Positions 1-10,327 of a stretch of DNA of 64,000 nt are shown here, piece after piece; positions within the stretch are counted from its first letter, which is position 1, and each line of letters begins with the position of its first letter. The translations under genes were made by a program, and so were the position numbers. The stretch is from positions 4,472,472 through 4,536,471 of the forward strand of contig BCIA01000005.1 in the NCBI GenBank assembly GCA_001599815.1, read 5' to 3'. The notes below the pieces were generated by a model. The model was not told the DNA's origin. It was given only the letters and a program-made list of their open reading frames with translations, and did not search any database. This DNA comes from Furcasterigmium furcatum (Eukaryota; Ascomycota; Sordariomycetes; Glomerellales; Plectosphaerellaceae).

Positions 1-1069
1 CCCGTGCGGGAGGCCAGGGAAGACCTGGACCTTTGTAGGAACTCTAGATTAACACAATCTTGTTAGCTTGTTTTAAAAGGTAGCTGGCCATCATGCCGCC
101 GAATTCACGTACCCATTCCGTTTCAACTTTTCAGCGTAGGATAGACCTTCGTCCCGGAGGAGGTCCTGGCCTGCGATCAGGAAGGTCGCCTTCGGCATGC
201 CTTTTACTTTGGACTCGTCAATCAGCCCGACATTGAGCGTTGGGTCATTTGGATCCGGGGCATCCAGCAAGTCGGTGAAAAGCCTGAGCAGCGTGAGCGG
301 GAGGACGGGCGCGTTCTGGTTCTGTTTATACGACTCCGTCGGGGCGGCCACAGACTCGGCAGAATCAGGGTGCCTCAGCCAAGGGATGAAAAGCAGCTGG
401 CCACGGATCGTGAGGCGTCTGGGGACATCTGCGTCCTCGCCGGCAACCGGCTGGTCTTGTAAGCGAGCGACAATCGAGGCCACCAGGCCCGCGCCGGCGG
501 AGATGCCCGCGAGCATGACCTTGGCCGGGTCTGCTCCGATGCAATGCGCGTGATGTGCCAGCCAGAGGAATGAATCCCAGGCATCATTGACTTGCGTTGG
601 ATGCTTGGCCTCTGGTGTGTGCCTGTACCCGACGTTGGCCACGAGAACTTCTGCGCGGGCGGCAAGCCGCGAGCATGCGGCGTCCTCGGTCTCAATGTTG
701 CCGAGAAGATGCCCTCCACCGTGGAAGTAGACGCACACGGGGAGGGAATTCTGGGGAGAGACCGAGTTTGGGCGGTATACGCGGAGGTTGATGTTCTGCA
801 TGTCTCTTGTCAGGACGCAGTAATCCCGATACGTGACCTTGCAGCGAAGGTCTTGGGCAACATTAGCAGCGTGAACGATGGCTCAAGTCACGAAGCAGCC
901 ACTGACCTTCCGCCTCGATCTCATTTTCTGAGATACGAAGCCGCAACGCATTTGTTGCCTGGCGTATCTTTTCCGGGGCCAAGGTCAAATCTCCTTTTGG
1001 TAATGGGTGCTTTTGAGTAAAAGCTGCCCATTCTTTCGAAGGTCCCTGGTACTTCGAAAAGTCTGACAT
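1..1069 (-). CDS. HSL-type alpha/beta-hydrolase (esterase/lactonase), 3' end cut by window
   Basis: Exons read on the minus strand are 1069-907, 851-113 and 43-1, continuing past the left edge. Introns are 852-906 (GTCAGT..CAAG, branch GCTAAT) and 44-112 (GTACGT..CTAG, branch GCTAACA). The product has the hormone-sensitive-lipase-family layout: oxyanion motif HGGG at about residues 97-100, nucleophile Ser171 in GISAGA, and acid Asp283 in GQD. The last intron restores the frame so that the catalytic His appears at about residue 313 in VFPGLPHG, right at the window edge. Without that splice the protein would stop early and lack its His. The family hydrolyses small esters and lactones, usually in the cytosol; no signal peptide is seen. 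The neighbour is a Baeyer-Villiger-type monooxygenase, whose ester or lactone product would be a logical substrate (inference). Confidence 0.85.
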
Positions 1070-1510
1070 GATGAGAAACTGAGAATGATGTTGGTATGCT
1101 GACTGGACCTCACAGGTTGTTGATCATACATCACCATTGGATACATGTACTACTAGTACTTCTAGCTGGCCACAAGGAGCTTGTATATGAGCGCTAAGCA
1201 GAACGTGTCCATCCCCTCAACGGTTCCATGCTTGGTCCAGCCCACCCGGGGCCCCAGACTCCGGGATCGGCTTGGTCATCCATGCCGAACAAACATAATT
1301 ACTCATCCTCCGTAACCGTGTGTATTTACTGGCAATAAATTCCAGGTTACCAATAGGCGCCGGTTGTCGGCTTCATGATTAACCGGGCCTTCAATTTCTG
1401 GGGAAATAGCAGCTTACCACTCGGAGACTTACGGCGCAAAAGACGGTGACATTAACGGCGCACCTTCCGAATTCTAAGAAACGCCACGCAAAGGCTCTCT
1501 ATCTAGCTAT
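1070..1510. promoter_or_regulatory. Intergenic: promoter of the hydrolase, 3' flank of the monooxygenase
   Basis: This 441 bp gap lies upstream of the minus-strand hydrolase and downstream of the minus-strand monooxygenase. It holds no supportable ORF. It contains GTAACCG at 1312-1318, a heptamer also present in two other intergenic regions of this cluster. No clear TATA box was assigned. Confidence 0.4.
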
Positions 1511-3725
1511 CTACAGAGTATGGATTCCGTTGGGCTCGCTCCCGTTAGTAACCCCATCAGTTGTCTTCTTGCCCTTGGACGGCAGCAACCCGTGATTCGT
1601 CCCCAGATACCACCCAAGATCGCCGTTGGTGAACTCCAGGGCCGAGAATCCGTTACCGAGGAAGTTGAACTTGTTGGAGCTCCAATACTTGATGTCGTAG
1701 TCCTCGAAGCGAGGGGCCAGGATCAGGTCCGCCAGAACCAGCCGGGACCCTGGGAAGATGGTCAGGGTGCCGTCCCGCTTGCCGTTCTTGAACCAGGACG
1801 GGCAGTCTCCGGCCCAGGCGGTTCGCTTCAGCCAGATATCCGCATGCTCCACGAAAGCATCGGTTGCGGCCTGAGTCGGCTGCACGCTCTTGATGTTTTC
1901 CTTCTGGACTTTCTTGACAACCGCCAGAATGTTGTCCAGGAAGAGCTCGACCATCGTGGTGTACGATCCGTGGCCGAAGGAGAAGTACGGTCCACCGATC
2001 GTGAAGTAGTTGGGAACTAGACGCGGGTTAGTTTGAGGAACGGGCCAGGATGTTCCTTGTTGTGCCACTTACTGTTGGGGACGGCCATGGACAAGTAGGA
2101 TGTCGGGCGCTCCGCCTGGATCTCCTGGACGTTGACGCCGTTGGCAACAATCGGGAAACGAGGCACCCAGGAAGTGTCGAACCTGGTTATCTGTGTTAGA
2201 CGCAATGCTTTCGCCGTTTCTGAGATTTGAACTTACCCGGTCGCGCAAATAATCACGTCGGCCTCGTGCTCGTTTCCTTGCGAGTCCTTGAAGCCAGAGG
2301 GGGTGACCTCGCCGATGCTCTCGAGGAACGTTGTCACTTTATCCGAGACAAGGGCCTCCAAGAAGCCGTTTCCAGGCTGTAAAATCAACGTTAGTATGAG
2401 TTTTGACTCCGTGGACATGCCGAAGCAACGTACCGTCGGGCGTCGACACCCAACATTGAAGTTGGTGGGGATGATTTTCTCCATGATGTCGGCTCTGCCA
2501 CCAAGCTTGGTCTGCATCTCTTTCGTAGAGTACTAAGAACATGAATTAGTCTTCATGAGGGTCAGGATCTCTCATGAGCCACCGCGTCGACGTACCTCCT
2601 TGGCGTTGTTTGCCTCCTTGCTGCCGACGAGGATGTTCTTGAAGACCTCGCTGACCTCGCTCTCCAGGTTCTTGCAATACTCGAGATACTCTCCCGGGTG
2701 CTCCTCGAGGTATTTCTTCTTCTCCTCCGTGTATTCAAAGTTGCCACCATTCGGACCGGCGTACTTCTGTGCAAAGCCCGCCGTAATCCACGTGGGTGAT
2801 CGAATCCAGCAGTACAGGTGCTTCACGCTGGGCAGGATACTGGGGATGACTTGCACGCCACTGCTGCCGATGCCGATGACGGCGACCTTCTTGTCTTGAA
2901 GGTCGGTGGTCTCATCGTAGTCAGCCGTGTGGCAGAGCTTGCCCTTGAAGGTGTCAAGTCCCTTGATATCGGGCCAATTCCAAGAGCTGAGCAGAGATTG
3001 TGTGTCAATATCCGCATGACATGATCTCACAGATTGTCAACCTACTTCAGGATGCCGCTGCAGTTGATGAAAACGTCGCAGCTGTCGATGAAACTCTCGC
3101 CGGTCGCAAGGTCCTTGACATGGATGTCCCACCGGCCCCGATCGGAGTCCCAGTAGGCGCCTGTGATGATGTGGCGGAGCTTGAAGTACTTGGCGAGATC
3201 AAAACGATCTACCACGTCCTTGAAGTACTGGTAGATCTCTTTGCCCGATGAGTAGAACTTGGACCAGTAAGGGTTCTTGGCCCAGGAGAACTATAGTTGA
3301 TGTGAGCCCAGGTGTCTTCATGCTTGCTCAGGGAAGGTGACTTACTTGATAGATGTGAGAGGGAATGTCGCACGCGCAGCCAGGGTATCTGTTAGGGCAG
3401 CGTTAGCTCTCACTGAACCAGCAGCTAGAGTCCGGGACGCCTCATACCTGTTCTCCCACCAGGTTCCACCGAAATCAGGGTTTTTGTCATAGATGGTCAG
3501 GGAGACATTGCGTAGCTGCTCGGGGAGGAACTTGGCAAGGCAGATGCCAGAGCAACCTGCGCCCAGGGCGATCACTCGCATCGGCCTGTCCGAGCCGTAG
3601 AGCCTCTCCTGGATCTTGTACCCGCGCGCATTCTCCGTGGTCCAGCCATAACGAACCGGCAGGCTTTCAAAGTCAGGCAGGGCCTTCTGCAGCGGCTGCT
3701 CTTGTTCCTTGGAGATGCTTCCCAT
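1511..3725 (-). CDS. Baeyer-Villiger-type flavin monooxygenase, 603 aa
   Basis: Eight exons on the minus strand: 3725-3448, 3388-3346, 3290-3046, 2986-2596, 2532-2434, 2376-2237, 2182-2073 and 2016-1511. They sum to 1812 nt with correct phase at every junction. FAD-binding GAGCSG is at residues 55-60 and NADPH-binding GIGSSG at about 228-233. Two Baeyer-Villiger fingerprints are visible: GGTWWENRYPGCACD (about 86-100, formed only after intron 1 is removed) and FKGKLCHTADYD (about 203-214; the usual W is Y). Such enzymes insert one oxygen next to a ketone to give an ester or lactone, using NADPH and O2. The start is the first ATG; the open frame extends upstream only through a TTG codon. It shares a 579 bp region with the divergent cyclase gene. 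The substrate is unknown. Confidence 0.92.
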
Positions 3726-4304
3726 CTTGTCGTAAACTTCCAAGGGTATCGGTGAGTGAAAGATTTGTCAAATGAGATTGCTTTCCCTCAATGTGACGAG
3801 AGTCAATGCAACTTGAGGACATGGACATTTCATGGCAGCACTGATCTAGTCTTCTTGCGGGCGATACATAAGTGTCCGTCTCCCATTACCGCGGCCAGCC
3901 ACATCCAGCTGGCCTGATCCCGAACCTTTGGATGCATTTCCTCGTGGTTATCCCACCCGTTGGCGTTCGGTTATGCGAAGCCGAGTCTGGGGTAACTTTG
4001 GGGAAGCCCCGCGCAACTTTGCCCCGACCTCCCCAAAAGATAGCCGGACGGTAAATTGCCGAATAGGGGCCGTGGACCGATCATGATTGGTCGTGAGCAC
4101 ATAGCCGGGCGCCGGTTACCTCTGGTTAGAGGGCATCTCAAGGGGTTGAAGGAGTGAATGGGCGTCCCCTAGTCGGAATGCCGGAGGACCCCTAGGCCAA
4201 GGCTTGGGGAGCAAGTAGAACATGAGTGAGCGGAATGATCAGTGGTAGTGTACCAGGGCCTGTACGCGCTCCCATCATCCTCTGAACGTCCACCCATATT
4301 GGCC
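3726..4304. promoter_or_regulatory. Divergent promoter: monooxygenase / cyclase-family hydrolase
   Basis: The 579 bp between two divergently read genes has no supportable ORF. CGGTTAC lies at 4113-4119. Around 3985-4035 there is a run of GGGGTAACTTTGGGG- and CAACTTTGCCCCG-like sequence. Shared promoters of this kind commonly give co-expression in fungal clusters; that is inference here. Confidence 0.45.
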
Positions 4305-5580
4305 ATGATGGAACTCCCCGCCTACGTCGACCTCCCTTTGCTGCCATTTGAAGGCAAAGAGAAGCGTTCTGCATGGGGACTATTCGATAAGGACGGGAAA
4401 AAAGATGTATTTGGCTGTCTGAACAAAATCACCCCTGAGCTCGTGGCTCAGGCTGCTGCCGAAGTGCGGGAGGGCATCACCATATCTCTCAAGTAAGCCT
4501 GGGAGATTTCAGAAGCAACTCTTCCCTCTTCCGCGAGACTGACTTTGCATACTCTGTCAGCTGGCCACTTCGAGTGAGCAAGAGTCCCGGGTTCGGCCGC
4601 AAGGGACTTGTTCATAAGGTCTTGTCCTTCGTAAACTCTCCTCTGCAGATTCATGGATTCGACGACGAGGTCAGTACTAGCAAACAAACCAGACGAGGTA
4701 CCTGTAGACTGCCCAGAAGCATGACTGTGTTTGCAGGTCGAATTCAACACCCAGTGTAGCAGCCAATGGGACGCACTTTGTGAGTGAAAGAATCATCGTA
4801 GGGGGCGCGTTTGTGGCTGCTAAGACCCAGAAACTCAGGCCATTTCTACGACCAAGATATCAAGCGCGGTTATAATGATTCGGACCCCTCAATCCAAGAC
4901 CTCGTCCAGGATTTTGGCAAGGAGGATCGATCTCAGTCCCTTCCGACTCTCGAGCGTAGGTCATGTCTCATGGATGGTACGACCCGTTACTGATGTCGAT
5001 TGCAGACTGGCATACCCGCGGCGGTCTTGCAGCCAGAGGAGTCTTCATAGACTACAAGGCGTATGCTGATGAACACAATATCCAGTATTCCCCCTTCTCG
5101 GCGCACAAGATCACCATAGACGCCATTGAGAAGGTGGCGAAGAAGCAAGGGGTCACCTTTCGCCGTGGAGATGTCTTCTTGATCCGCACCGGCTTCACGG
5201 AAGCTATCGAAGTCATCGATGACCCTGAGAAGCAGGCGAAGATGGCGAGCTCACCGGACAGCGCGGGCGTGGAGGACTCCATGGAAGCTGTCAGATGGTT
5301 CTGGGATCAGCATTTCAGCGCCGTGGCGGGAGACAACCCAGGATTCGAGGTCATGAGGCCTACCAAGGACGGTGTGCCGGCCAGCGGCTCGACGGCCGAC
5401 TATGTCTTGCATCCAAACTTCCTCTCGCTCCTGGGCCTGCATATTGGGGAACTATGGGACTTCAAGGCTCTCTCGAAGCATTGCCGCGAGACAGGCCGGT
5501 ACACCTTTTTCCTGACATCCATGCCATTGAACTACTCTGGGTCCTGCGGCTCCCCGCCCAACGCGATGGCACTTTTCTAG
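4305..5580 (+). CDS. Cyclase-family (PF04199-type) metal hydrolase, 343 aa
   Basis: Five exons: 4305-4492, 4561-4669, 4737-4779, 4839-4955 and 5006-5580, 1032 nt with phases consistent throughout. The product resembles fungal members of the kynurenine-formamidase/putative cyclase family. The metal-site region SQWDALCHFYDQ is created across the third intron, and the family-typical EHWHTRGGLAARGVFIDY segment across the fourth. These proteins are Mn/Zn-dependent hydrolases acting on amides or lactone-like rings; many fungal members have no defined substrate. Two ATGs (4305 and 4308) are adjacent; an in-frame ATG at 4242 would add 21 unconserved residues. No signal peptide is seen. Its position opposite the monooxygenase suggests hydrolysis of an oxygenated intermediate (inference). 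Confidence 0.88.
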
Positions 5581-5776
5581 ATAGCAGCATCTTCACTTGA
5601 GCATCCATGTTTTGGTAGACTTAGTAGTAGTTCGTCTTGATCCAGAATAAGTCATGTTCAATTGAAGCCTTGCACCCATTCACTCCGGGAATGCTTTCAC
5701 TGATTACCACTGCAATGATACACGATGTCTTCCAACCGCTCATGTTACTCTAACACTAGTATACGCAAAAGTGTGG

Positions 5777-6742
5777 CTACATTTCTTCCGCTGGCAGATA
5801 CGGCGTTTCGATGCGGCCGCCGTGAAGACCTCCGGACACGGTGATCTCCGCACCGGTCGTGTATGGCGAGGCGTCGCTCAAGAGGTAGACGATAGCCGGC
5901 GTAAGATCATTCCGGTTTCCAACCCGCTTCAACGGGGGCTCCTCCTCCATCATCTTCATGCGGTTCGGCTGCCGCGCCTTCAAGGGCGTCAGAAGCTCGG
6001 TGTCGATGTAGCCCGGAGAAATAGCGTTGACGCGGATTTTTGAAGGGGCCAGCTCGACGCTCAGCGCAGTGTTCAACATCTTGATGGCGCCCTTGGAGGC
6101 GCAGTACGCAGACAACTTTCCCCCTGGCGCGGCGACCGAGCCGGAAATCGAGGCGATGAGGACGATGCTCCCTCCCGTACCCTGGGAGATCATCTGCTTC
6201 GTGGCGAGCTGCACGGAGAAGAACGTGCCGGCGATGTTGATGTCGAAGCAGCGCTTGGTCTCTTCCCAGGTATGCGTCTCGAAAGGGCCCATGGGCACGA
6301 CGCCGGCAGCAGTGACACACCCGTCGAGGCTCCCGAAGTCTGATACCACCTCGGCGAAGGCAGAAGTCAGGGCAGCCTCGTCTGTGACGTCGCTGCGCAC
6401 GTATTTTGTCTTGACGCCAAATTCTGAGGAAAGACTGTTGAAGTCCGCGACGGGGGACGGTGCCGCATCGATGACGGCCACGTTTCCTCCCATTTCGGCG
6501 ATTCCCCGAACAGCGGCGTAGCCAATACCTCGTCCACCACCAGTCACGATGAAGTTCTTCGCTGTCAAGTCGAAGCGGCCCTTCATTGGGACCAAGTCGT
6601 TGTCCGCGAGGGGAACCTTGGTGCTGTTGAAGCGGCTTGCTGCGAAAGGCCTGACTTGGTGGGCAACCGCGCGAGCTTGACTGGGCCGCAGGATCTTGTG
6701 GAGAGGCAGCCGCTTGGGCAATGCTAACGAAAAGGAGGACAT
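5777..6742 (-). CDS. Short-chain dehydrogenase/reductase, probable mitochondrial, 321 aa
   Basis: A single exon. Cofactor motif TGGGRGIG is at 67-74 and the catalytic set is Ser198/Ser200, Tyr213 and Lys217 (YCASK). The usual NNAG motif reads TAAG. The C-terminus is a standard classical SDR end. Ahead of the Rossmann fold is a roughly 50-residue extension rich in Arg, Ser and Ala with few acidic residues (RPFAASRFNST near 31-41). It looks like a mitochondrial presequence with a processing site, although no prediction was run. The enzyme would oxidise an alcohol or reduce a ketone with NAD(P). It ends 196 bp from the end of the cyclase gene on the other strand. Confidence 0.9.
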   Translation of the reverse strand: MSSFSLALPKRLPLHKILRPSQARAVAHQVRPFAASRFNSTKVPLADNDLVPMKGRFDLTAKNFIVTGGGRGIGYAAVRGIAEMGGNVAVIDAAPSPVADFNSLSSEFGVKTKYVRSDVTDEAALTSAFAEVVSDFGSLDGCVTAAGVVPMGPFETHTWEETKRCFDINIAGTFFSVQLATKQMISQGTGGSIVLIASISGSVAAPGGKLSAYCASKGAIKMLNTALSVELAPSKIRVNAISPGYIDTELLTPLKARQPNRMKMMEEEPPLKRVGNRNDLTPAIVYLLSDASPYTTGAEITVSGGLHGGRIETPYLPAEEM

Positions 6743-7208
6743 GATGGAAAAGATGGACCGGCGTGATAGGGGTGTGAGATGAGTTTGGAGGTTAGTTGGT
6801 GAGGTGAGTTCCAGTTGTTACGCCTTCACCCCATTGGAAGGTAGGCACTTGTAGATATGTATATGCATGTAGTCTGATGCCCGCCATATGGGAGGTGGTT
6901 GACCAAGATGCGGTTCCCGTGAATACGACAGTACATGGTCACTCAACTTCAGTATAGCCGGTCTGCCGAAAGTCCGGGTCCTCGCTATTCGGTAACCGAC
7001 CCCGCGGGTTCAGGTAGCTCACCCCGACCAACAAATGGGGATAGAATGGATACATGGGGGCGTCAAATGCAATTTTATTTGCTTTCTCAGCAGCCCCTGA
7101 TGAGCAGGGGTGTCACTGGGGTCACAGAAATCTATGCACAGGGTCTACACTTGCACAACTGACAGCCGCACCAAGACCAAGCCACTCGCTCATGAGATGA
7201 TTTCCCGT
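6743..7208. promoter_or_regulatory. Intergenic: promoter of the first SDR, 3' flank of the second
   Basis: This 466 bp gap has no supportable gene. CGGTAACCG, a 9-bp palindrome, lies at 6990-6998 and contains the GTAACCG/CGGTTAC heptamer seen elsewhere in the cluster. CGG and CCG triplets are frequent from 6955 to 7000, as in Zn2Cys6 target regions. That is suggestive only. Confidence 0.35.
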
Positions 7209-8041
7209 TTACATGGTCAGACGTCCTCCGTCCACGGGCAGGTTGACACCGCTCACGAATGCTGCCTCATCACTAGCGAGGTAAATCGCAGCCTTAGCAA
7301 TATCGTTAGGCTCCGACATCCTTCCGAGAGGCACGCTCGCGGCGAACTTGGCGCGCTCCTCCGGCGTGTCGGGGACGCCGCTGAACATCTCTAGAAGACC
7401 GGTAGCTCCCCGAAGAGGGCAGATGGAGTTAACACGGACGCCTTGCGAGCCATATTCGGCAGCCAGGCCCTGAGTAACCTACGGCAATGCGTCAGCAGCT
7501 GATGGAGAACTCGGCCGCACGGCGCAGGGCTTACTGTGTTGAGGAAACCCTTCGTGCCTCCGTAAAAGACCTGACCGGGCCTGACCCTGATACCGGCGAC
7601 GGAAGAGGTGTTGAGAAAAACACCCGACTTCCTCTTGGTGAAGTACGGCATGACAACCGAGACGCTGAGGAAGATGCTCTTGACGTTGACGGCGATGATC
7701 TTGTCGAATTCGTCGTCGGTGACCTCGATGCTGGGCTTCTTCTTGTAGGTGGTTCCCGCATTGTTGACAACAACATCGAGTTGTCCGAACGTGGTCTCGG
7801 CGAGGGCGAGGGCCTTAACCCAGTCCTCGCGCTTTGCGACGTTCAGTTCCGCGAAAACGGCAGTTCCGCCGTTGGGGTACTTCTTCTCGTTGATCTCCTT
7901 GACCACCCGTTGTCCATTGTCAACGGCGATGTCAGCAACGAAGACGTTTGCGCCCTCGGACGCGAAGCCGTGTGCGATGGCTTCACCGAACCCCGACCCG
8001 GCGCCGGTGACAATGGCTGTTTTTCCTGAGAGACGACCCAT
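7209..8041 (-). CDS. Short-chain dehydrogenase/reductase (FabG-like), 258 aa
   Basis: Two exons, 8041-7535 and 7478-7209, with one 56 bp intron (GTAAGC..CGTAG). The cofactor loop TGAGSGFG is at 12-19, NNAG at 93-96, and the catalytic residues are Ser146, Tyr160 and Lys164 (YGGTK). The second exon supplies the usual SDR end, SGVNLPVDGGRLTM. The protein has no targeting extension, unlike its neighbour, and is presumably cytosolic. It is a classical SDR oxidoreductase whose substrate cannot be told from sequence. It is divergent from the lactonase-like gene with about 400 bp between. Confidence 0.9.
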
Positions 8042-8444
8042 GATGCGCGGTGATGTTTGTAAGAAATTATGGACTTCCGCTTAGATTTTGTGCGCTTCCG
8101 AAGTTCCGTGTAATGCTGATGCTGTGCCAGGACAGCCCATGACTTACATCGTGCCTCTAGGTTATTATATCGGTACTTGCGCGGTCCCTCCATGGATCTG
8201 TCACCATAGGAGTCGTTTTGCCGGTGCCGTCGAAAGTCACGGATCCGACAGTGGCGAGAGGCGACCAGCAGTGGCCGGTAAAGTGCCCGATCCGTTGCCG
8301 GCTTTCAGCTGAAGTGCCGATCCTGTCGGGGTGGGGACCGACCTGGACCGGCGGCGGCTTCAACCATCCAAACAACCGAGGGTGAACACCACCACAGTAT
8401 GGGGACCTTGCATCGAGGCACATAACTCAGGATTTTGCATCGGT
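8042..8444. promoter_or_regulatory. Divergent promoter: SDR / lactonase-like gene
   Basis: A 403 bp intergenic region between divergent start codons. It contains several CGG/CCG triplets (for example around 8220-8300) but no site I can assign. An unrecognised short first exon of the lactonase-like gene could lie here. Confidence 0.35.
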
Positions 8445-9859
8445 ATGTCATCGACATTGAACTGTTCACGCGCCATCATGAATCTACGCAATCTCGGGGT
8501 ACAGGCGACGCTGCTCTTCTCGAACGGGCCAGGCAACGTTCAAGGCGACACCGCCCGCGTCCCTGCCGAGTATTCCTATCTGCTCCCGGTACCGTTCTCA
8601 GGGAACTTATCATTGGACTTTGTTGGTGGCACGAGCGTGGCAAACGAAACGGTCGCCGATGATCTATCCCACGCAGCAAAATCGCCCTTCATATCCTACA
8701 GCGAGGAGTTCGATGACTTGCTCGGCGACGCTTCGCTTGTGACAGCCATCCCAGAGGCGCCCTTCCCATTCACTTGGGCAGGCGAGGCCGGAATCTGGGT
8801 ACCAGACCGAAACGAGGTCTGGTGCGTCTCAACGCTGTACGGAGGGCCAACTTCGCTCTATGTCATCGACCTCGAGAAGAACACCGTCAGCAAGCCGGAC
8901 CTGAGCCCCGTGGGCGGTCTCGGCACCCACGTACCCTTGGCCAATCCAGCTGGTGGATACTACTTCAATGGGACGGTCTACGTGGCGAATGTCGGTGATG
9001 AGCGAGAGCCGTCAAGCGTGGTCGCGATCAACCCCCAGACCAACGAAGTCACCACCGTATTGAACTCATACTTTGGACTCGAGTTTCCTCCTGTGGATGA
9101 CCTGATTGTCGCCTATTTCAACACCAGCCAGGGTATCCGGAGACACATCGTGAGTCGCCATGTTTGAGGTTCTCCCTCTTCTCTGTTATTCAGAATTGTT
9201 GACTGGGGTTTGCAGTATTTCTCGACTCTCGACCTGGGGACCTTCCACTTGAGCAACGGGCGCCCTCCGCCACCGCTGCCTAATGCCTTTTGGAAATTCA
9301 CTCCAGAGACGCAGACATTGCAGCCCGTGATTCCAAGGTCTGATATCTCAGTTCCCAATGGCGTTGCTGTGACAAAGGATTTCAAGCATCTGTTCGTGAC
9401 AGAGACCGCGGTAGGAAGCCCTGGAGCAATTGGATGAAACTTCCAGTCACTAACGTGCTTCGGCTGAAGGCCACCGCAGAGTTTGGCGGTGGGAGAGCGT
9501 GGAATGGAACCAGCTCGCCAGCCATCTATCGGTACGACATCTCTCCAGAAGACGGTCTGCTCTCGAACAAGGTCTTGTTTGGCTTCACCCGACAAGGCGT
9601 CTCGGACGGCATCAAGGTGGACGACAAGGGGCGCGTGTGGACCGCAGAGTATGAGGGCATTGTGGTCAGGAACTCCTTTGGGAAAGTCATCGGCGTCTTC
9701 AACAAAGAAGTCATCCTCGGCTCCCCGACCCCGAAGGTCGAGATGGCAAACTTTGCCATCGCCGGAGATACCCTGGTGCTCCTCGCCGTGGACAAGGTCT
9801 ACACCGTGAAGCTTGCGGAGGAAGTCATCTCCCCATCTCGGTACTATTTACCTGGATAA
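8445..9859 (+). CDS. SMP-30/gluconolactonase-like protein, about 429 aa
   Basis: Three exons: 8445-9149, 9216-9410 and 9470-9859. Introns are 9150-9215 and 9411-9469 (the latter with branch CACTAAC). The fold signature of six-bladed calcium-dependent lactonases is visible: VDDLIVA, then HIYFSTLDLG formed at the first junction, then SVPNGVAVTKDFKHLFVTET. These enzymes open sugar-acid and other lactones. The start is uncertain: 8445 is the first ATG of the open frame and 8478 is an alternative. A GTATGT at 8444 could instead be the donor of an upstream intron. No convincing signal peptide is seen. In this cluster it could open a lactone made by the monooxygenase or by sugar oxidation (inference). 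Confidence 0.78.
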
Positions 9860-10327
9860 AGGGGCCCCGACACGGTACAATATGTATGATACGCCTTGTA
9901 TAAGCACCACTCCCTGCGCTCGCTTTGATGGCGTGATATTGGATTCTTAGTATGGACTCTTTGGGTTAGATTGGAGCTCAGAAGCAATAGATCTCGTCTG
10001 ACCCATGACCTTCTGCCCGGGCGTGCCGAGCCTCGCCAGCTCCGTGGTGTCAGGTGGGGATATATAGTTTCACTCGTGTACACAACTAGTGGCTTCCCCG
10101 GCTATCGGGTGTCTACGTTCGGCTTCTCGGGCCCAGGGGACTGGGTGGCCCCAGGCTTGGCATTAAGAACTTCCCCAGACTCCCCCAAAGCTGCCCGTTG
10201 ATATCATGTCGACGAATTCCGTTCCAAGAGCCATTCATCCAGAGCTTTTCACCTATATCACAGAGCCTTTCCTTGGATTTCACGTGTCCTTGAGTGACCA
10301 AGATACATCACTCCCCCTGCTGCAGTC
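9860..10327. promoter_or_regulatory. Intergenic: promoter of the first sugar transporter
   Basis: A 468 bp gap between two plus-strand genes. An E-box-like CACGTG lies at 10281-10286, about 42 bp before the transporter ATG. No ORF is supportable. Confidence 0.35.

Noticed and set aside
3726..3743. N-terminal extension of the BVMO-type enzyme
   Set aside because: It would need a TTG start; the ATG at 3725 begins a normal N-terminus.
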